DNA of 50,966 nucleotides from IMG/VR virus record IMGVR_UViG_3300046817_000857, positions 1 through 50,966 of that record; one strand, 5' to 3'. The position numbers and the translations under genes were made by a program. The notes beneath the pieces are model-generated. The model did no database searches, was not told where the DNA came from, and worked only from the letters and a program-made list of their open reading frames with translations. Origin of the DNA: a virus. Positions 43,681 through 50,603 of this stretch are shown one piece after another (position 1 is the stretch's first letter; each line of letters opens with the position of its first letter).

Positions 43681-43718
43681 TCTAAAACGCCTTGGCGTGG
43701 TCGCTGGTGCGTTTTAGA
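43681..43718. repeat. Perfect 10-bp inverted repeat
   Basis: TCTAAAACGC (43681-43690) and GCGTTTTAGA (43709-43718) flank an 18-base loop. It lies right after a copy of the 12-base repeat. It could be a dimer-binding operator or an RNA stem; no T-run follows. Confidence 0.7.
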
Positions 43719-43816
43719 TCAGGCCGCTAGGTGGGTAGCGAGGCGGGTCGACAAGCGCACCACGGGCCACGGCTGGCGGATTGGAGGGCCTTCTGTGAGC
43801 GGTCAGATCGAGCCAT

Positions 43817-44087
43817 CCCTGATCCGATCTGATCCTACTCTTATGCTACTCTCAATCTACTCTCATAGCCTAGTCATGGCTGTTTGGGCACATTGGCAGA
43901 AGGTATTGAAACATTCGGATAGTGTTCCTTATGATAAAAAAAAAAAAAAAAAAATTAAGGACAGTAAGACCCGCCCACACTGTGTAAAATCGAGATAGGT
44001 GCCCAAACAGTCGGGACTAGACTATGAGAGTGGAATGAGAGTAGGATGAGAGTGGGATGAGGTAGAATGAGGCGGGATGAGAGTGGA
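43817..44087. other. Candidate replication origin: inverted iteron arrays around an A tract
   Basis: On the right, six tandem degenerate repeats of 10-11 bases run from 44024 to 44087 (ATGAGAGTGGA, ATGAGAGTAGG, ATGAGAGTGGG, ATGAGGTAGA, ATGAGGCGGG, ATGAGAGTGGA). On the left (43817-43866) the same units occur on the other strand, becoming more degenerate outward. Between them the arms continue as an imperfect palindrome (ACTCTCATAG...GACTGTTTGGGCAC type) and enclose a 19-A run at 43936-43954. No gene is supported in 43609-44217. Iterons, dyad symmetry and an AT tract are typical of origins, but binding by a phage initiator is inference. Confidence 0.55.
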
Positions 44088-44163
44088 CTAGGTGCGTGGG
44101 AACATTCGCAGCGTGCGGAGCGGGAATAGGTGACGATATGCACGCAGCGCGGTGCGATTATTG

Positions 44164-44192
44164 TTGCAACCAACGGTGAATTCTGATATACT
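44164..44192 (+). promoter_or_regulatory. Strong extended -10 promoter
   Basis: TTGCAA (44164-44169), a 17-base spacer and TATACT (44187-44192) are preceded by a TG-N extended -10 element (TGA). The distance to the 44218 ATG is 25 bases, with GGGGAG in between. It likely drives the small-gene block. Confidence 0.72.
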
Positions 44193-44217
44193 GTGAGTTG
44201 AAATCGGGGAGTAGCAA

Positions 44218-44421
44218 ATGCCACTAGCACGAAGCGGGATATACGATACGCTTTATCGACTTGCGTTAAAGCTTGCGAAGAAATCAGTCATGGCAACAAT
44301 GGTGCAGCGTGGGTATGATCCTACGGACTTCTCGCCAAGGGATATTGGGAAGTCTGCTAGGATATTGGTTGACAGCGATCCAAAGTGGATTGAACAGGCA
44401 AAGCGGAGGTTGAAGATATGA
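44218..44421 (+). CDS. Hypothetical protein, 67 aa
   Basis: It begins MPLARSGIYDTLYRLALKLA, a basic amphipathic helix, followed by RGYDPTDFSPRDIGKSARIL. First gene after a strong promoter, with GGGGAG before the start. It overlaps the next gene by ATGA. It could be an early host-takeover or DNA-binding factor; no family recognised. Confidence 0.6.
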   Translation: MPLARSGIYDTLYRLALKLAKKSVMATMVQRGYDPTDFSPRDIGKSARILVDSDPKWIEQAKRRLKI

Positions 44422-44657
44422 CCCAGCGAATATCAATCACTGAAGCGCGAGATGCACCTACCATTTCATGGACGCCCTCAGAGCAACTCGAACGGATGAT
44501 TGACAGCCAAGGCCTTGGGAGTGTGCTTGAAATGATCCGGGAGATTTGCTACGAGAAGGCGAATCATATCGCGGTGGAGTGGCAGGATATGCCGCTTGCA
44601 AAGCGATGGATTGCCTATGCGATACGGATCAATAACGTTGTGCAAGCTATTCGCTGA
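44418..44657 (+). CDS. Hypothetical protein, 79 aa
   Basis: A mostly helical product (SEQLERMIDSQGLGSVLEMI, then EKANHIAVEWQDMPLAKRWI). ATGA-coupled to the upstream gene. No domain recognised. Confidence 0.6.
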   Translation: MTQRISITEARDAPTISWTPSEQLERMIDSQGLGSVLEMIREICYEKANHIAVEWQDMPLAKRWIAYAIRINNVVQAIR

Positions 44658-44669
44658 GCAGGAGGGACC

Positions 44670-44759
44670 ATGTCAGCAATCATCACCGGAGCCATGCTCC
44701 TACTAAGCGTGGCTGTGACAGCCTACGTATGGGCCATCCTGATAACGATAGGATGGTGA
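44670..44759 (+). CDS. 29-residue membrane microprotein
   Basis: ATG 44670 follows an excellent GGAGGGA site. The product MSAIITGAMLLLSVAVTAYV followed by WAILITIGW is a single transmembrane helix. It lies between the 44657 stop and the first of two paired hairpins. Small single-helix phage proteins often modify host membrane complexes, but nothing specific is shown. Confidence 0.55.
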   Translation: MSAIITGAMLLLSVAVTAYVWAILITIGW

Positions 44760-44806
44760 TTGCAAGCCCTAGAGCATCTACACGGTGCTCTAGTTCGTGC
44801 AATCCC
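44760..44806 (+). ncRNA. Structured RNA element, copy 1
   Basis: An inner 7-bp stem CTAGAGC (44769-44775)/GCTCTAG (44787-44793) lies inside a framework GCAAGCCCTA...TAGTTCGTGCAATCCC that is shared with copy 2. TTGCA/TGCAA (44760-44764, 44798-44802) can form an outer stem. The inner stem sequence differs from copy 2 yet pairs fully, which is covariation. A processing signal, leader or attenuator are possible roles. Confidence 0.6.
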
Positions 44807-44821
44807 CAGGGACCGAAAGCC

Positions 44822-45010
44822 ATGTATACAGTTTACATCACAGTCAATCAAGCTAACGGCACAGAATTTGATATGACAACACGAGAGTATGCAACACATG
44901 CTGAACTGATAGACGGACTGGGTGCGATTGTGGATAATGCTACGGTGCATTGTCTTGAGAGCACCACACACGGTCCTAGCTCTATCATTCTTACCGTTGT
45001 ACCACAGTGA
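44822..45010 (+). CDS. Hypothetical protein, 62 aa
   Basis: ATG 44822 gives MYTVYITVNQANGTEFDMTT, then LIDGLGAIVDNATVHCLEST and a final strand SSIILTVVPQ. It looks like a small alpha/beta domain. The gene is bracketed by the two homologous hairpins. Function unknown. Confidence 0.6.
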   Translation: MYTVYITVNQANGTEFDMTTREYATHAELIDGLGAIVDNATVHCLESTTHGPSSIILTVVPQ

Positions 45011-45054
45011 GTGCAAGCCCTAAGCCCTTACGGGGGCTTAGATCGTGCAATCCC
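45011..45054 (+). ncRNA. Structured RNA element, copy 2
   Basis: An inner 8-bp stem CTAAGCCC (45020-45027)/GGGCTTAG (45034-45041) with a 6-base loop. It is flanked by the same GCAAGCCCTA and TAGATCGTGCAATCCC framework as copy 1. The stem bases differ from copy 1 while pairing is kept. Downstream, 45055-45135 holds a four-codon ORF at 45087-45101 after AGGAGGG. Confidence 0.6.
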
Positions 45055-45135
45055 TAGCACAACCATCGGCAGCAATAGGAGGGAGTATGAAAGAGTCCTA
45101 GGATGCCCTTGGCCCAACCAATAGGAGCCACTAAT

Positions 45136-45774
45136 ATGCCCATGATAGCGGTTGCTATCACCAAAGCGAAGAAGAACATAAGCGTAGACACCGAGGCCTT
45201 CTCGGATGAAATCTACGCAGCGATTTTTCAGGAAGGCCTCAAAACCCTCCTGAATAAGAACATGAGCAAGATCACGGTCAAGGACCTTGATGGTGACGAA
45301 CTTGCCGAAGCACAGTCCGCTGCCCTCGCGAAGGGCGAGGAAAACCTGAAGAACCTTGTCGAGGGCAACCTTAAGAAACGCAAGGCTGCGGCTAAGGAAG
45401 GTCGAGAGGTGACTACCGAAGCTCGGCGCTTGGCGCGCGAGGCAGTGAAGGCTGCCTTCCGTGAGGCGGGAAAGAAGATCACTGGCATCAAGTCCAGTGT
45501 GATTACGGCGGCGGCGGATGAGCTTATCGCCGAGGATGATTCCTATCTCGTTAAGGCACGAGAGAATGTCGCGAAGATGAAGGCTCGTGAGAGCATCATC
45601 GCGAAGCCGAAGGAAGGCACTGCGTTGGCTGATCTTATTGCCTCTGCAGAAACCGCCAAGCCCAAGGTCGCGCCTACGAGGAAAAAGAAGGACACTGCCA
45701 CTGCGGAGGATGTTGCAGCGGCTGTGAAGGTTGCTAAGAGCAAGGGCAAGCCTGCCCAAGCCACAGCGCACTAA
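45136..45774 (+). CDS. Lys/Ala-rich protein with histone-like tail, 212 aa
   Basis: ATG 45136 has AGGAG upstream and gives MPMIAVAITKAKKNISVDTE. A region KRKAAAKEGREVTTEARRLA follows near 85-105, and the C-terminus is Lys/Ala/Pro-rich (APTRKKKDTATAEDVAAAVK), similar in composition to bacterial histone H1-like proteins. A DNA-coating role is possible. An upstream in-frame ATG at 45103 lacks a ribosome binding site. The gene is followed by a hairpin at 45779. Confidence 0.62.
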   Translation: MPMIAVAITKAKKNISVDTEAFSDEIYAAIFQEGLKTLLNKNMSKITVKDLDGDELAEAQSAALAKGEENLKNLVEGNLKKRKAAAKEGREVTTEARRLAREAVKAAFREAGKKITGIKSSVITAAADELIAEDDSYLVKARENVAKMKARESIIAKPKEGTALADLIASAETAKPKVAPTRKKKDTATAEDVAAAVKVAKSKGKPAQATAH

Positions 45775-45778
45775 ATCG

Positions 45779-45802
45779 TTAAGTGGAGTCATGACCACTT
45801 AA
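45779..45802 (+). repeat. 8-bp hairpin after the histone-like gene
   Basis: TTAAGTGG (45779-45786) and CCACTTAA (45795-45802) form a perfect stem with an 8-base loop, 5 bases after the stop. The following TCTTGC is only weakly T-rich, so it is either a weak terminator or a stabilising 3' hairpin. The remaining leader to 45963 contains a short TGCCC/GGGCA stem and no gene. Confidence 0.6.
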
Positions 45803-45963
45803 TCTTGCGGCCGGTTGCATTCTATATCAAGGCATTAGAAGACGGCCTATGTTCTTCTAGCACGATCTAGCACTTCTAAAGCTAGCTGCTGATCTGGGAA
45901 TGTCCTGGGTATGACGTAAAACTGCCCAATTCCCTGTAGTAGGGCAACGTAAGGAGAACTGTT

Positions 45964-46776
45964 ATGTATATACATTCGGAACTTAGGATGGATGATTGGG
46001 AGCGCGATCATCCCGAATGGGCTAAGATCAGCGATCTAAAAGTCGGTGACATCGTTGATCTTCACGGCTTTGACTGCGCAAGTGGGCCGGTCACGCTCGA
46101 ATACGATGAGTACCATGGGGAGTTATACTTCCCTTGTTCCAAGGGCAAGCATTTCGTCTCTGGCCAACTTGATGCTGATGGGTATCTTGTTGGTATCACC
46201 ATCCGCCCAGCCGACACTATCATTCCTACCACTCAGGAAACCATTCCTACCACAACCCAGGAGTCTCCTTCCATGTCTTTCAACGCCGACGACGCCACCT
46301 CCGTGTCCAAGTTCTTCCAAGGTCTTGCGGACAGCGTGATCCAGGCCTCCACCCTTGCGAAGGAGGTGGAGGAACTTCGCAGCGTGGTTGAGCAGCTGAA
46401 GCACGATGTTGAGGTTTATCGTGAGACTACCGCGAGGCTGGATGAGGAAGTCCAGCGGCTGCGTACTGAGCGCCAGGCCCTCCAGGATGAGAACGCCCAA
46501 CTCCGAGCTGACCTCGATAAGGAGCGCAGCGATCACGGCACAACGGCCAATCTCCACAGCATCGCGGTTGCCACGGGAGATAATTGGCATAATCAATTCA
46601 TCGCCACGGCTCAGACCCTCGATACCACCAAGAGGGAGCGTGACGATGCACAGATGAAAATCATGGAACTGGAGGACGCCCTTCGGAATATGTCGGAAGC
46701 TAGGGATCATTGGTTCCAGACCGCCAATGATGTTCAATCGAAGTTGAATTCAGTTAAGGTTGCCATCGCAGCCTGA
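45964..46776 (+). CDS. Hypothetical protein with long coiled coil, 270 aa
   Basis: An N-terminal domain of about 80 residues (HPEWAKISDLKVGDIVDLHG, then ELYFPCSKGKHFVSGQ) is followed by a Thr/Pro linker (PTTQETIPTTTQE) and a long coiled coil (LAKEVEELRSVVEQLKHDVE through ALRNMSEARDHW). AAGGAGA precedes the start. It may tether or scaffold other proteins. No family recognised. Confidence 0.65.
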   Translation: MYIHSELRMDDWERDHPEWAKISDLKVGDIVDLHGFDCASGPVTLEYDEYHGELYFPCSKGKHFVSGQLDADGYLVGITIRPADTIIPTTQETIPTTTQESPSMSFNADDATSVSKFFQGLADSVIQASTLAKEVEELRSVVEQLKHDVEVYRETTARLDEEVQRLRTERQALQDENAQLRADLDKERSDHGTTANLHSIAVATGDNWHNQFIATAQTLDTTKRERDDAQMKIMELEDALRNMSEARDHWFQTANDVQSKLNSVKVAIAA

Positions 46777-46787
46777 TCGAATAATCC

Positions 46788-46815
46788 GGGGAGGGCAGAA
46801 ATGCTCTCCCCCTTT
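46788..46815 (+). terminator. Probable rho-independent terminator
   Basis: A 10-bp stem (GGGGAGGGCA 46788-46797 with TGCTCTCCCC 46802-46811, one G.U) closes a GAAA loop and is followed by CTTT. It lies between the coiled-coil gene and the next small ORF. Confidence 0.72.
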
Positions 46816-46831
46816 CATTATGGAGGACACA

Positions 46832-46978
46832 ATGTCTAAGCCACGCAAGCCCATAGCTTTCCTCCCACCCTCTCCGCCTGATAACGAGACGGAAGGAGAC
46901 CGCCTATTGCGAGCGATCTTGGAAACCATGAAAGATATCCGCGCCATACTCCTACGCAATGAGGGGATGGCGAGATGA
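46832..46978 (+). CDS. Hypothetical protein, 48 aa
   Basis: The product MSKPRKPIAFLPPSPPDNET continues with a helix (GDRLLRAILETMKDIRAILL). A TATGGAGGACACA site precedes the start. Function unknown. Confidence 0.55.
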   Translation: MSKPRKPIAFLPPSPPDNETEGDRLLRAILETMKDIRAILLRNEGMAR

Positions 46979-47025
46979 TCCATCCCGACTAGGCCATATC
47001 AGCTGGACTAGGTAAGGGATTGTTC

Positions 47026-47054
47026 TTGACTTTCAGGGCTTGGCCTGCTACAAT
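47026..47054 (+). promoter_or_regulatory. Rightward sigma70-type promoter sharing its spacer with the leftward promoter
   Basis: TTGACT (47026-47031), 17-base spacer, TACAAT (47049-47054). The spacer begins TTCAGGGCTTGG, matching the minus-strand promoter at 42975 almost completely (17 of 18 across -35 and spacer). Transcription would start near 47061, just ahead of the 47077 gene. Confidence 0.8.
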
Positions 47055-47076
47055 GGTACCTAGAATGGAGGAGGGC

Positions 47077-47265
47077 ATGTCTTTGACCACTTGGCGCAAG
47101 CTTGAAGCTGAAATCATCTCCATCCTCCGGGAGAATAACTTCACCATCATCCGCAATGCTGACAGCGGGGACACGCTCATTGAGCTTGATCACGATTACC
47201 GCGTGACCTTTTCACTAACAACCTTCGCTAAGGAACTTGCCCAGCGATTGGAGAGCGGATCATGA
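47077..47265 (+). CDS. Hypothetical protein, 62 aa
   Basis: It follows a GGAGGAGGG site and reads MSLTTWRKLEAEIISILREN, then IIRNADSGDTLIELDHDYRV, an alpha/beta small domain. It is the first gene after the promoter at 47026. Its stop overlaps a short 11-codon ORF (47262-47297) that may help couple to the next gene. Confidence 0.62.
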   Translation: MSLTTWRKLEAEIISILRENNFTIIRNADSGDTLIELDHDYRVTFSLTTFAKELAQRLESGS

Positions 47266-47290
47266 CCCCCAATGAACAAAGGCTCACACC

Positions 47291-47578
47291 ATGGTAGCCC
47301 CAACCTTCGCAAACTCCCCCTCCTACTCCTGCCGAATCTGGCATGATCGAGGGGCGATCTATGTCGAACTCGCATCGGGCCTCATCACGAAGTTTGACAA
47401 AACCGAAGGTGCCTTGTCCAAAGTCCTTAAGCTCCTTGATCGCGAATCCCGCAATCAACCCACCAACGGCCGCTCACGGGCAACCTTCCCTATGGAGCCC
47501 AAACGAGTGAAGCCAGAGGTATCGGCTGAGTCAAAGTCCAAGGCCCTGGAAATCTTACGCAGGAAGGGAATCCTCTGA
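47291..47578 (+). CDS. Hypothetical protein, 95 aa
   Basis: N-terminal strands (YSCRIWHDRGAIYVELASGL) are followed by a helix (LSKVLKLLDRESRNQ) and a basic C-terminus (SKSKALEILRRKGIL). It is ATGA-coupled to the next gene. No domain recognised. Confidence 0.6.
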   Translation: MVAPTFANSPSYSCRIWHDRGAIYVELASGLITKFDKTEGALSKVLKLLDRESRNQPTNGRSRATFPMEPKRVKPEVSAESKSKALEILRRKGIL

Positions 47579-47820
47579 TGACCAACCGTCTCCCCTATGA
47601 AACCATCGGCGGAGCCATCTCCGAGGCCGATACATTCGCCCAGCTTCTTGAGCACCTTCGCATGGCTGAGGAGGCTGCCTATATGATCGGGCACCTCAAT
47701 AAATCCAATGACCAACCCATCCGTGGGCAGGGCTTCCTTGCCATTGGCGAGATGTTGAAGCTAACTCAAATCAACGTCACCAAACTCGCAACTGCCTCAG
47801 TGCGGAACCTTCGGCAATGA
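47578..47820 (+). CDS. Hypothetical helical protein, 80 aa
   Basis: Residues 20-75 are helical (QLLEHLRMAEEAAYMIGHLN, FLAIGEMLKLTQINVTKLA). It starts at the last base of the preceding gene and ends in an ATGA overlap. Function unknown. Confidence 0.6.
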   Translation: MTNRLPYETIGGAISEADTFAQLLEHLRMAEEAAYMIGHLNKSNDQPIRGQGFLAIGEMLKLTQINVTKLATASVRNLRQ

Positions 47821-47981
47821 GTGATGATAGCAAGCAACTGAAGACCGAGATCGAACGGCTTCGCGCGGTGCTCAAGGATGGGTGGTCAACATTGGCGCTA
47901 TTTAACGTCAAGAACTACCACCATACTTTGGTAACCCTACAGGCGCAGTTATTCACGGCCCTGGAGCAGAAATACCTATGA
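47817..47981 (+). CDS. Hypothetical protein, 54 aa
   Basis: MSDDSKQLKTEIERLRAVLK followed by NYHHTLVTLQAQLFTALEQK, a short coiled-coil-like protein. Both ends are ATGA overlaps, which supports its translation. Confidence 0.62.
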   Translation: MSDDSKQLKTEIERLRAVLKDGWSTLALFNVKNYHHTLVTLQAQLFTALEQKYL

Positions 47982-48280
47982 CCCTCGAAGCCCTCATCCT
48001 CTCCCTGAACTCCACCGGTTGGCTGGTTGGCTCACTTTGCCAACTCGCCCCAGGGGATTGGTATGTCTGTATGATTGACGATGAAGGCTTTGCCCATACC
48101 GCCACGGCCGAGGATCCCTGCGAGGCAATCCTAGCTGCCGTTGAGCGCCCACCGATGGGCCGGGTCTACTCCCATACTCTCGGCCTCCTTGAGGACAGCA
48201 AGGGCACCCCCGTGGATAAGATCGACCTCGTTGCCCTTGGACTGAAGGTCCAACGTGAGCCAATCAAGAGGAGGTTCTGA
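47978..48280 (+). CDS. Hypothetical protein, 100 aa
   Basis: An alpha/beta product (LAPGDWYVCMIDDEGFAHTA near 23-42; HTLGLLEDSKGTPVDKIDLV near 65-84) resembling small phage proteins with a WYVCMID strand. It ends IKRRF, where the codons also form the AAGAGGAGG site for the helicase, as happens before 202. Function unknown. Confidence 0.6.
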   Translation: MTLEALILSLNSTGWLVGSLCQLAPGDWYVCMIDDEGFAHTATAEDPCEAILAAVERPPMGRVYSHTLGLLEDSKGTPVDKIDLVALGLKVQREPIKRRF

Positions 48281-48281
48281 A

Positions 48282-49715
48282 TTGCTCTCCCCATCCACAC
48301 GCCTAGCCCCTACCGAGGAACAGGCTGCTATACTTGATTCCGCTCGCGCTGAGGGCAACCTTCAAATCAACGCCCTCGCTGGCACCGGCAAGACCGCCAC
48401 GCTCAAGATGATCGATGGTGTCCTCGGCCGCAAATCCAACATCCTCTACCTTGTATTCAACAAACGCAACGCCGATGAGGCCATCGACTCCGGTGAGTTC
48501 TCCTCCACAACCAAGATCAAAACCCTCAACGGATGTGGGCATGGGATTTGGCAAGCCGCCCAAGGTCACCTTACCCTCAACCCAAAGAAAACCATGGAGC
48601 ATTTCCGTGAGCACATCTCCTCCTGGTCCAAACCGGATCAATCCGATGCGTGGGCGGAATTATCTATGGTTCGACAAGGAATTGAACTCGCCAAAGCCTT
48701 GGGTTATATCCCTGATGGCAAGTATCCCAATGCTAATCGCCTATGTGATTGGGATGCTCTGGCCCTTGCTCTCGATGAGCCTCCTTCCCCATTAGCCAAG
48801 GACTTAATCGATGCCCTCCTCATTCTCTCTATCAAAACCGCCTACCGAGGGTATATTGACTATAACGATCAAATATACATGCCCGCGTTGTTTGGAGGAA
48901 CATTCCCTAGATTTCCATGCGTCATGGTTGACGAGGCTCAGGACCTTTCTCCCGTTAACCATGCGATGCTCGACAAACTTGCCAGGGGCCGGCTCATCTC
49001 TGTTGGTGACCCTTGGCAGTCTATTTACGGCTTTCGCGGTGCACGGCAAGAGGGAATGCATTATCTTTGTGAGAGATTTGCCATGTCAGTATCAGACCTT
49101 TCCATCTCCTTCCGCTGCCCCGAAGCCGTAGTCCGCTCAGTCCATTGGCGAGTCCCGCATTTCAAATGGTCCAAACCCGGAGGCTTTGTTGGAGAGCTTA
49201 AAAACCCCACCCTCGGAGGAATCCTTGACAACTCCGCGATTATCTGCCGCAACAACGCGCCGCTATTCCGCCTGGCCCTACGCTTGCTTGGCGCTGGCCG
49301 CAGCGTTCGTGTGCATGGTTCTGATATGGGGCCAAAAGTGGCCGGGATTATGCGAAAGCTGGGACCGGAGGACATGTCTCAAGACTCCACCCTCTCCGCG
49401 ATAGAGGATTGGGAAGGGGAGCGGCTGGAGGCTGGGAGCAAAACCTCCAAGGACATCGCGGACTGTATGCGGGTCTTTGCCCACTACGGGCCGACGTTGA
49501 AGCACGCCCTGGCCTACATCGAGCATCTCTTCGAACAAAAGGGCGCGATCGACCTCCTTACCGGGCACAAGGCGAAGGGCCTGGAATGGGATCGGGTCTA
49601 TTTCCTCGATGAATGGATGATCGGCCCGGAGGAGCAGGAGATGAACCTTCGATATGTAATCATGACCCGTGCGAAAAACGAACTTTTCCTCATCAACTCA
49701 AGGGACATTCGATGA
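48282..49715 (+). CDS. UvrD/PcrA-like superfamily 1 helicase
   Basis: A helicase of about 477 residues. Visible motifs are Walker A NALAGTGKTAT, motif II VMVDEAQDLSP, motif III GDPWQSIYGFRGA, SISFRCPEAVV, motif V LLTGHKAKGLEWDRVYF and motif VI YVIMTRAKNELFL. The TTG at 48282 has AAGAGGAGG 7 bases upstream; a GTG at 48255 would put that site inside the gene, so TTG is preferred. It is the first enzyme gene of the DNA module and probably unwinds DNA for replication or repair. Confidence 0.88.
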   Translation: MLSPSTRLAPTEEQAAILDSARAEGNLQINALAGTGKTATLKMIDGVLGRKSNILYLVFNKRNADEAIDSGEFSSTTKIKTLNGCGHGIWQAAQGHLTLNPKKTMEHFREHISSWSKPDQSDAWAELSMVRQGIELAKALGYIPDGKYPNANRLCDWDALALALDEPPSPLAKDLIDALLILSIKTAYRGYIDYNDQIYMPALFGGTFPRFPCVMVDEAQDLSPVNHAMLDKLARGRLISVGDPWQSIYGFRGARQEGMHYLCERFAMSVSDLSISFRCPEAVVRSVHWRVPHFKWSKPGGFVGELKNPTLGGILDNSAIICRNNAPLFRLALRLLGAGRSVRVHGSDMGPKVAGIMRKLGPEDMSQDSTLSAIEDWEGERLEAGSKTSKDIADCMRVFAHYGPTLKHALAYIEHLFEQKGAIDLLTGHKAKGLEWDRVYFLDEWMIGPEEQEMNLRYVIMTRAKNELFLINSRDIR

Positions 49716-50047
49716 CAGCCCCCACCACTCGGCTCTCTTATGGCGACGCCTACGATGCCCTTGATCGGGCGAAGGATGACCTTAAGGGAATCCGAATTAA
49801 GTTCTCCGACTACGCTGCGGCGTGCACCTTCCGCTCGAGGTTGCACTATGCACGCACCGTGGATCGGAGGGATAACACTCAGATCTACGATGAAGGGGAC
49901 CCTCTTTACGGCCGCTCAGTCTACGACCCCCTCGTTGTGCGAATCAAAGAAGACACCGAGGGTGCGTGGTGGGTCTACGTCGAACACGCCTCGATCGACT
50001 CCATGATCGTTGAAAGCCTCTCCGAACTTGATGACGCTGCGGAATAG
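49712..50047 (+). CDS. Hypothetical protein, 111 aa
   Basis: ATG 49712 overlaps the helicase stop (ATGA). The product MTAPTTRLSYGDAYDALDRA continues with a basic helix and a strand-rich end (AWWVYVEHASIDSMIVESL). It may modulate the helicase given the coupling, but no domain is recognised. Confidence 0.62.
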   Translation: MTAPTTRLSYGDAYDALDRAKDDLKGIRIKFSDYAAACTFRSRLHYARTVDRRDNTQIYDEGDPLYGRSVYDPLVVRIKEDTEGAWWVYVEHASIDSMIVESLSELDDAAE

Positions 50048-50052
50048 TGCCG

Positions 50053-50201
50053 AAACGGCTCCTTAGCCGTCCGAGAAGGAATGACTCCCTCTCGCTGATG
50101 ATGGCAGGTCCATTGGTTCCGTAGAAGGACTGTTCAACCGTATCCGCGGTTATGTTCACCCTGACACCCCAGGGGTAGGCCCAACCATCCCGCCCCTGGG
50201 G
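50053..50201 (+). promoter_or_regulatory. Leader with two hairpins before the 72-aa gene
   Basis: The 170-base gap 50048-50217 has ACGGCTCCTTAGCCGT (6-bp stem) near its start. At 50167-50175/50193-50201 CCCCAGGGG and CCCCTGGGG form an inverted repeat with a 17-base loop. The second stem ends just before the AAAGGAGG site of the 50218 gene, so it could control its translation. No gene seen in the gap. Confidence 0.55.
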
Positions 50202-50217
50202 GCTTAAAGGAGGACCA

Positions 50218-50436
50218 ATGAACGACCTAAACGAAGTCATGCGCCGCCTCGCCGAGGGCATCCCACCCTCCCCACCGGAGATTGAAATCATCGTGGCTGA
50301 TATCCGTCGGCAGCGTGCGATCTACGAATCCGGTGGGAAGAAGGCCCGCTCAATCGATGACGATGCCCTCGCGGATGTGATGAAGGTGATCAAAGGGGCA
50401 CAGCCACCGAAGGCACCGCTAAAGAGGAGGTTCTAA
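50218..50436 (+). CDS. Conserved small phage protein, 72 aa
   Basis: The complete version of the gene cut at position 2. MNDLNEVMRRLAEGIPPSPP is followed by helices and a KRRF end. AAAGGAGG precedes the start. Across the two alleles all eight differences in the shared part are silent, so selection keeps the protein. Function unknown. Confidence 0.78.
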   Translation: MNDLNEVMRRLAEGIPPSPPEIEIIVADIRRQRAIYESGGKKARSIDDDALADVMKVIKGAQPPKAPLKRRF

Positions 50437-50603
50437 TGCCCCGAGCTAGCATCACTTATCGTGCAGCACGTCGTAACCTTCACAAAAAGGAACACCTTAT
50501 ATGGACCCCGCAGTCACACTACCAGCACCAGAAAGCGAAAGCGCCCCCTCCCCATTCCTTCCAGGCACCAACATCCAATTCGCCCTCGATTCGACGAGTA
50601 TAG
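50436..50603 (+). CDS. Possible 55-residue basic ORF, second allele
   Basis: Allele of 202-369 (MPRASITYRAARRNLHKKEH start). The frame stays open, but changes in the part overlapping the nuclease are mostly amino-acid altering. Confidence 0.38.
   Translation: MPRASITYRAARRNLHKKEHLIWTPQSHYQHQKAKAPPPHSFQAPTSNSPSIRRV

Noticed and set aside
43709-43718. GTTTTAGA resembling a CRISPR repeat or tracrRNA start
   Set aside because: It is one arm of a simple inverted repeat; there are no spacer-repeat units and no cas genes other than a Cas4-like nuclease fold.
47262-47297. 11-codon ORF overlapping the 47265 stop
   Set aside because: Too short to support as a gene; probably a coupling by-product of ATGA.
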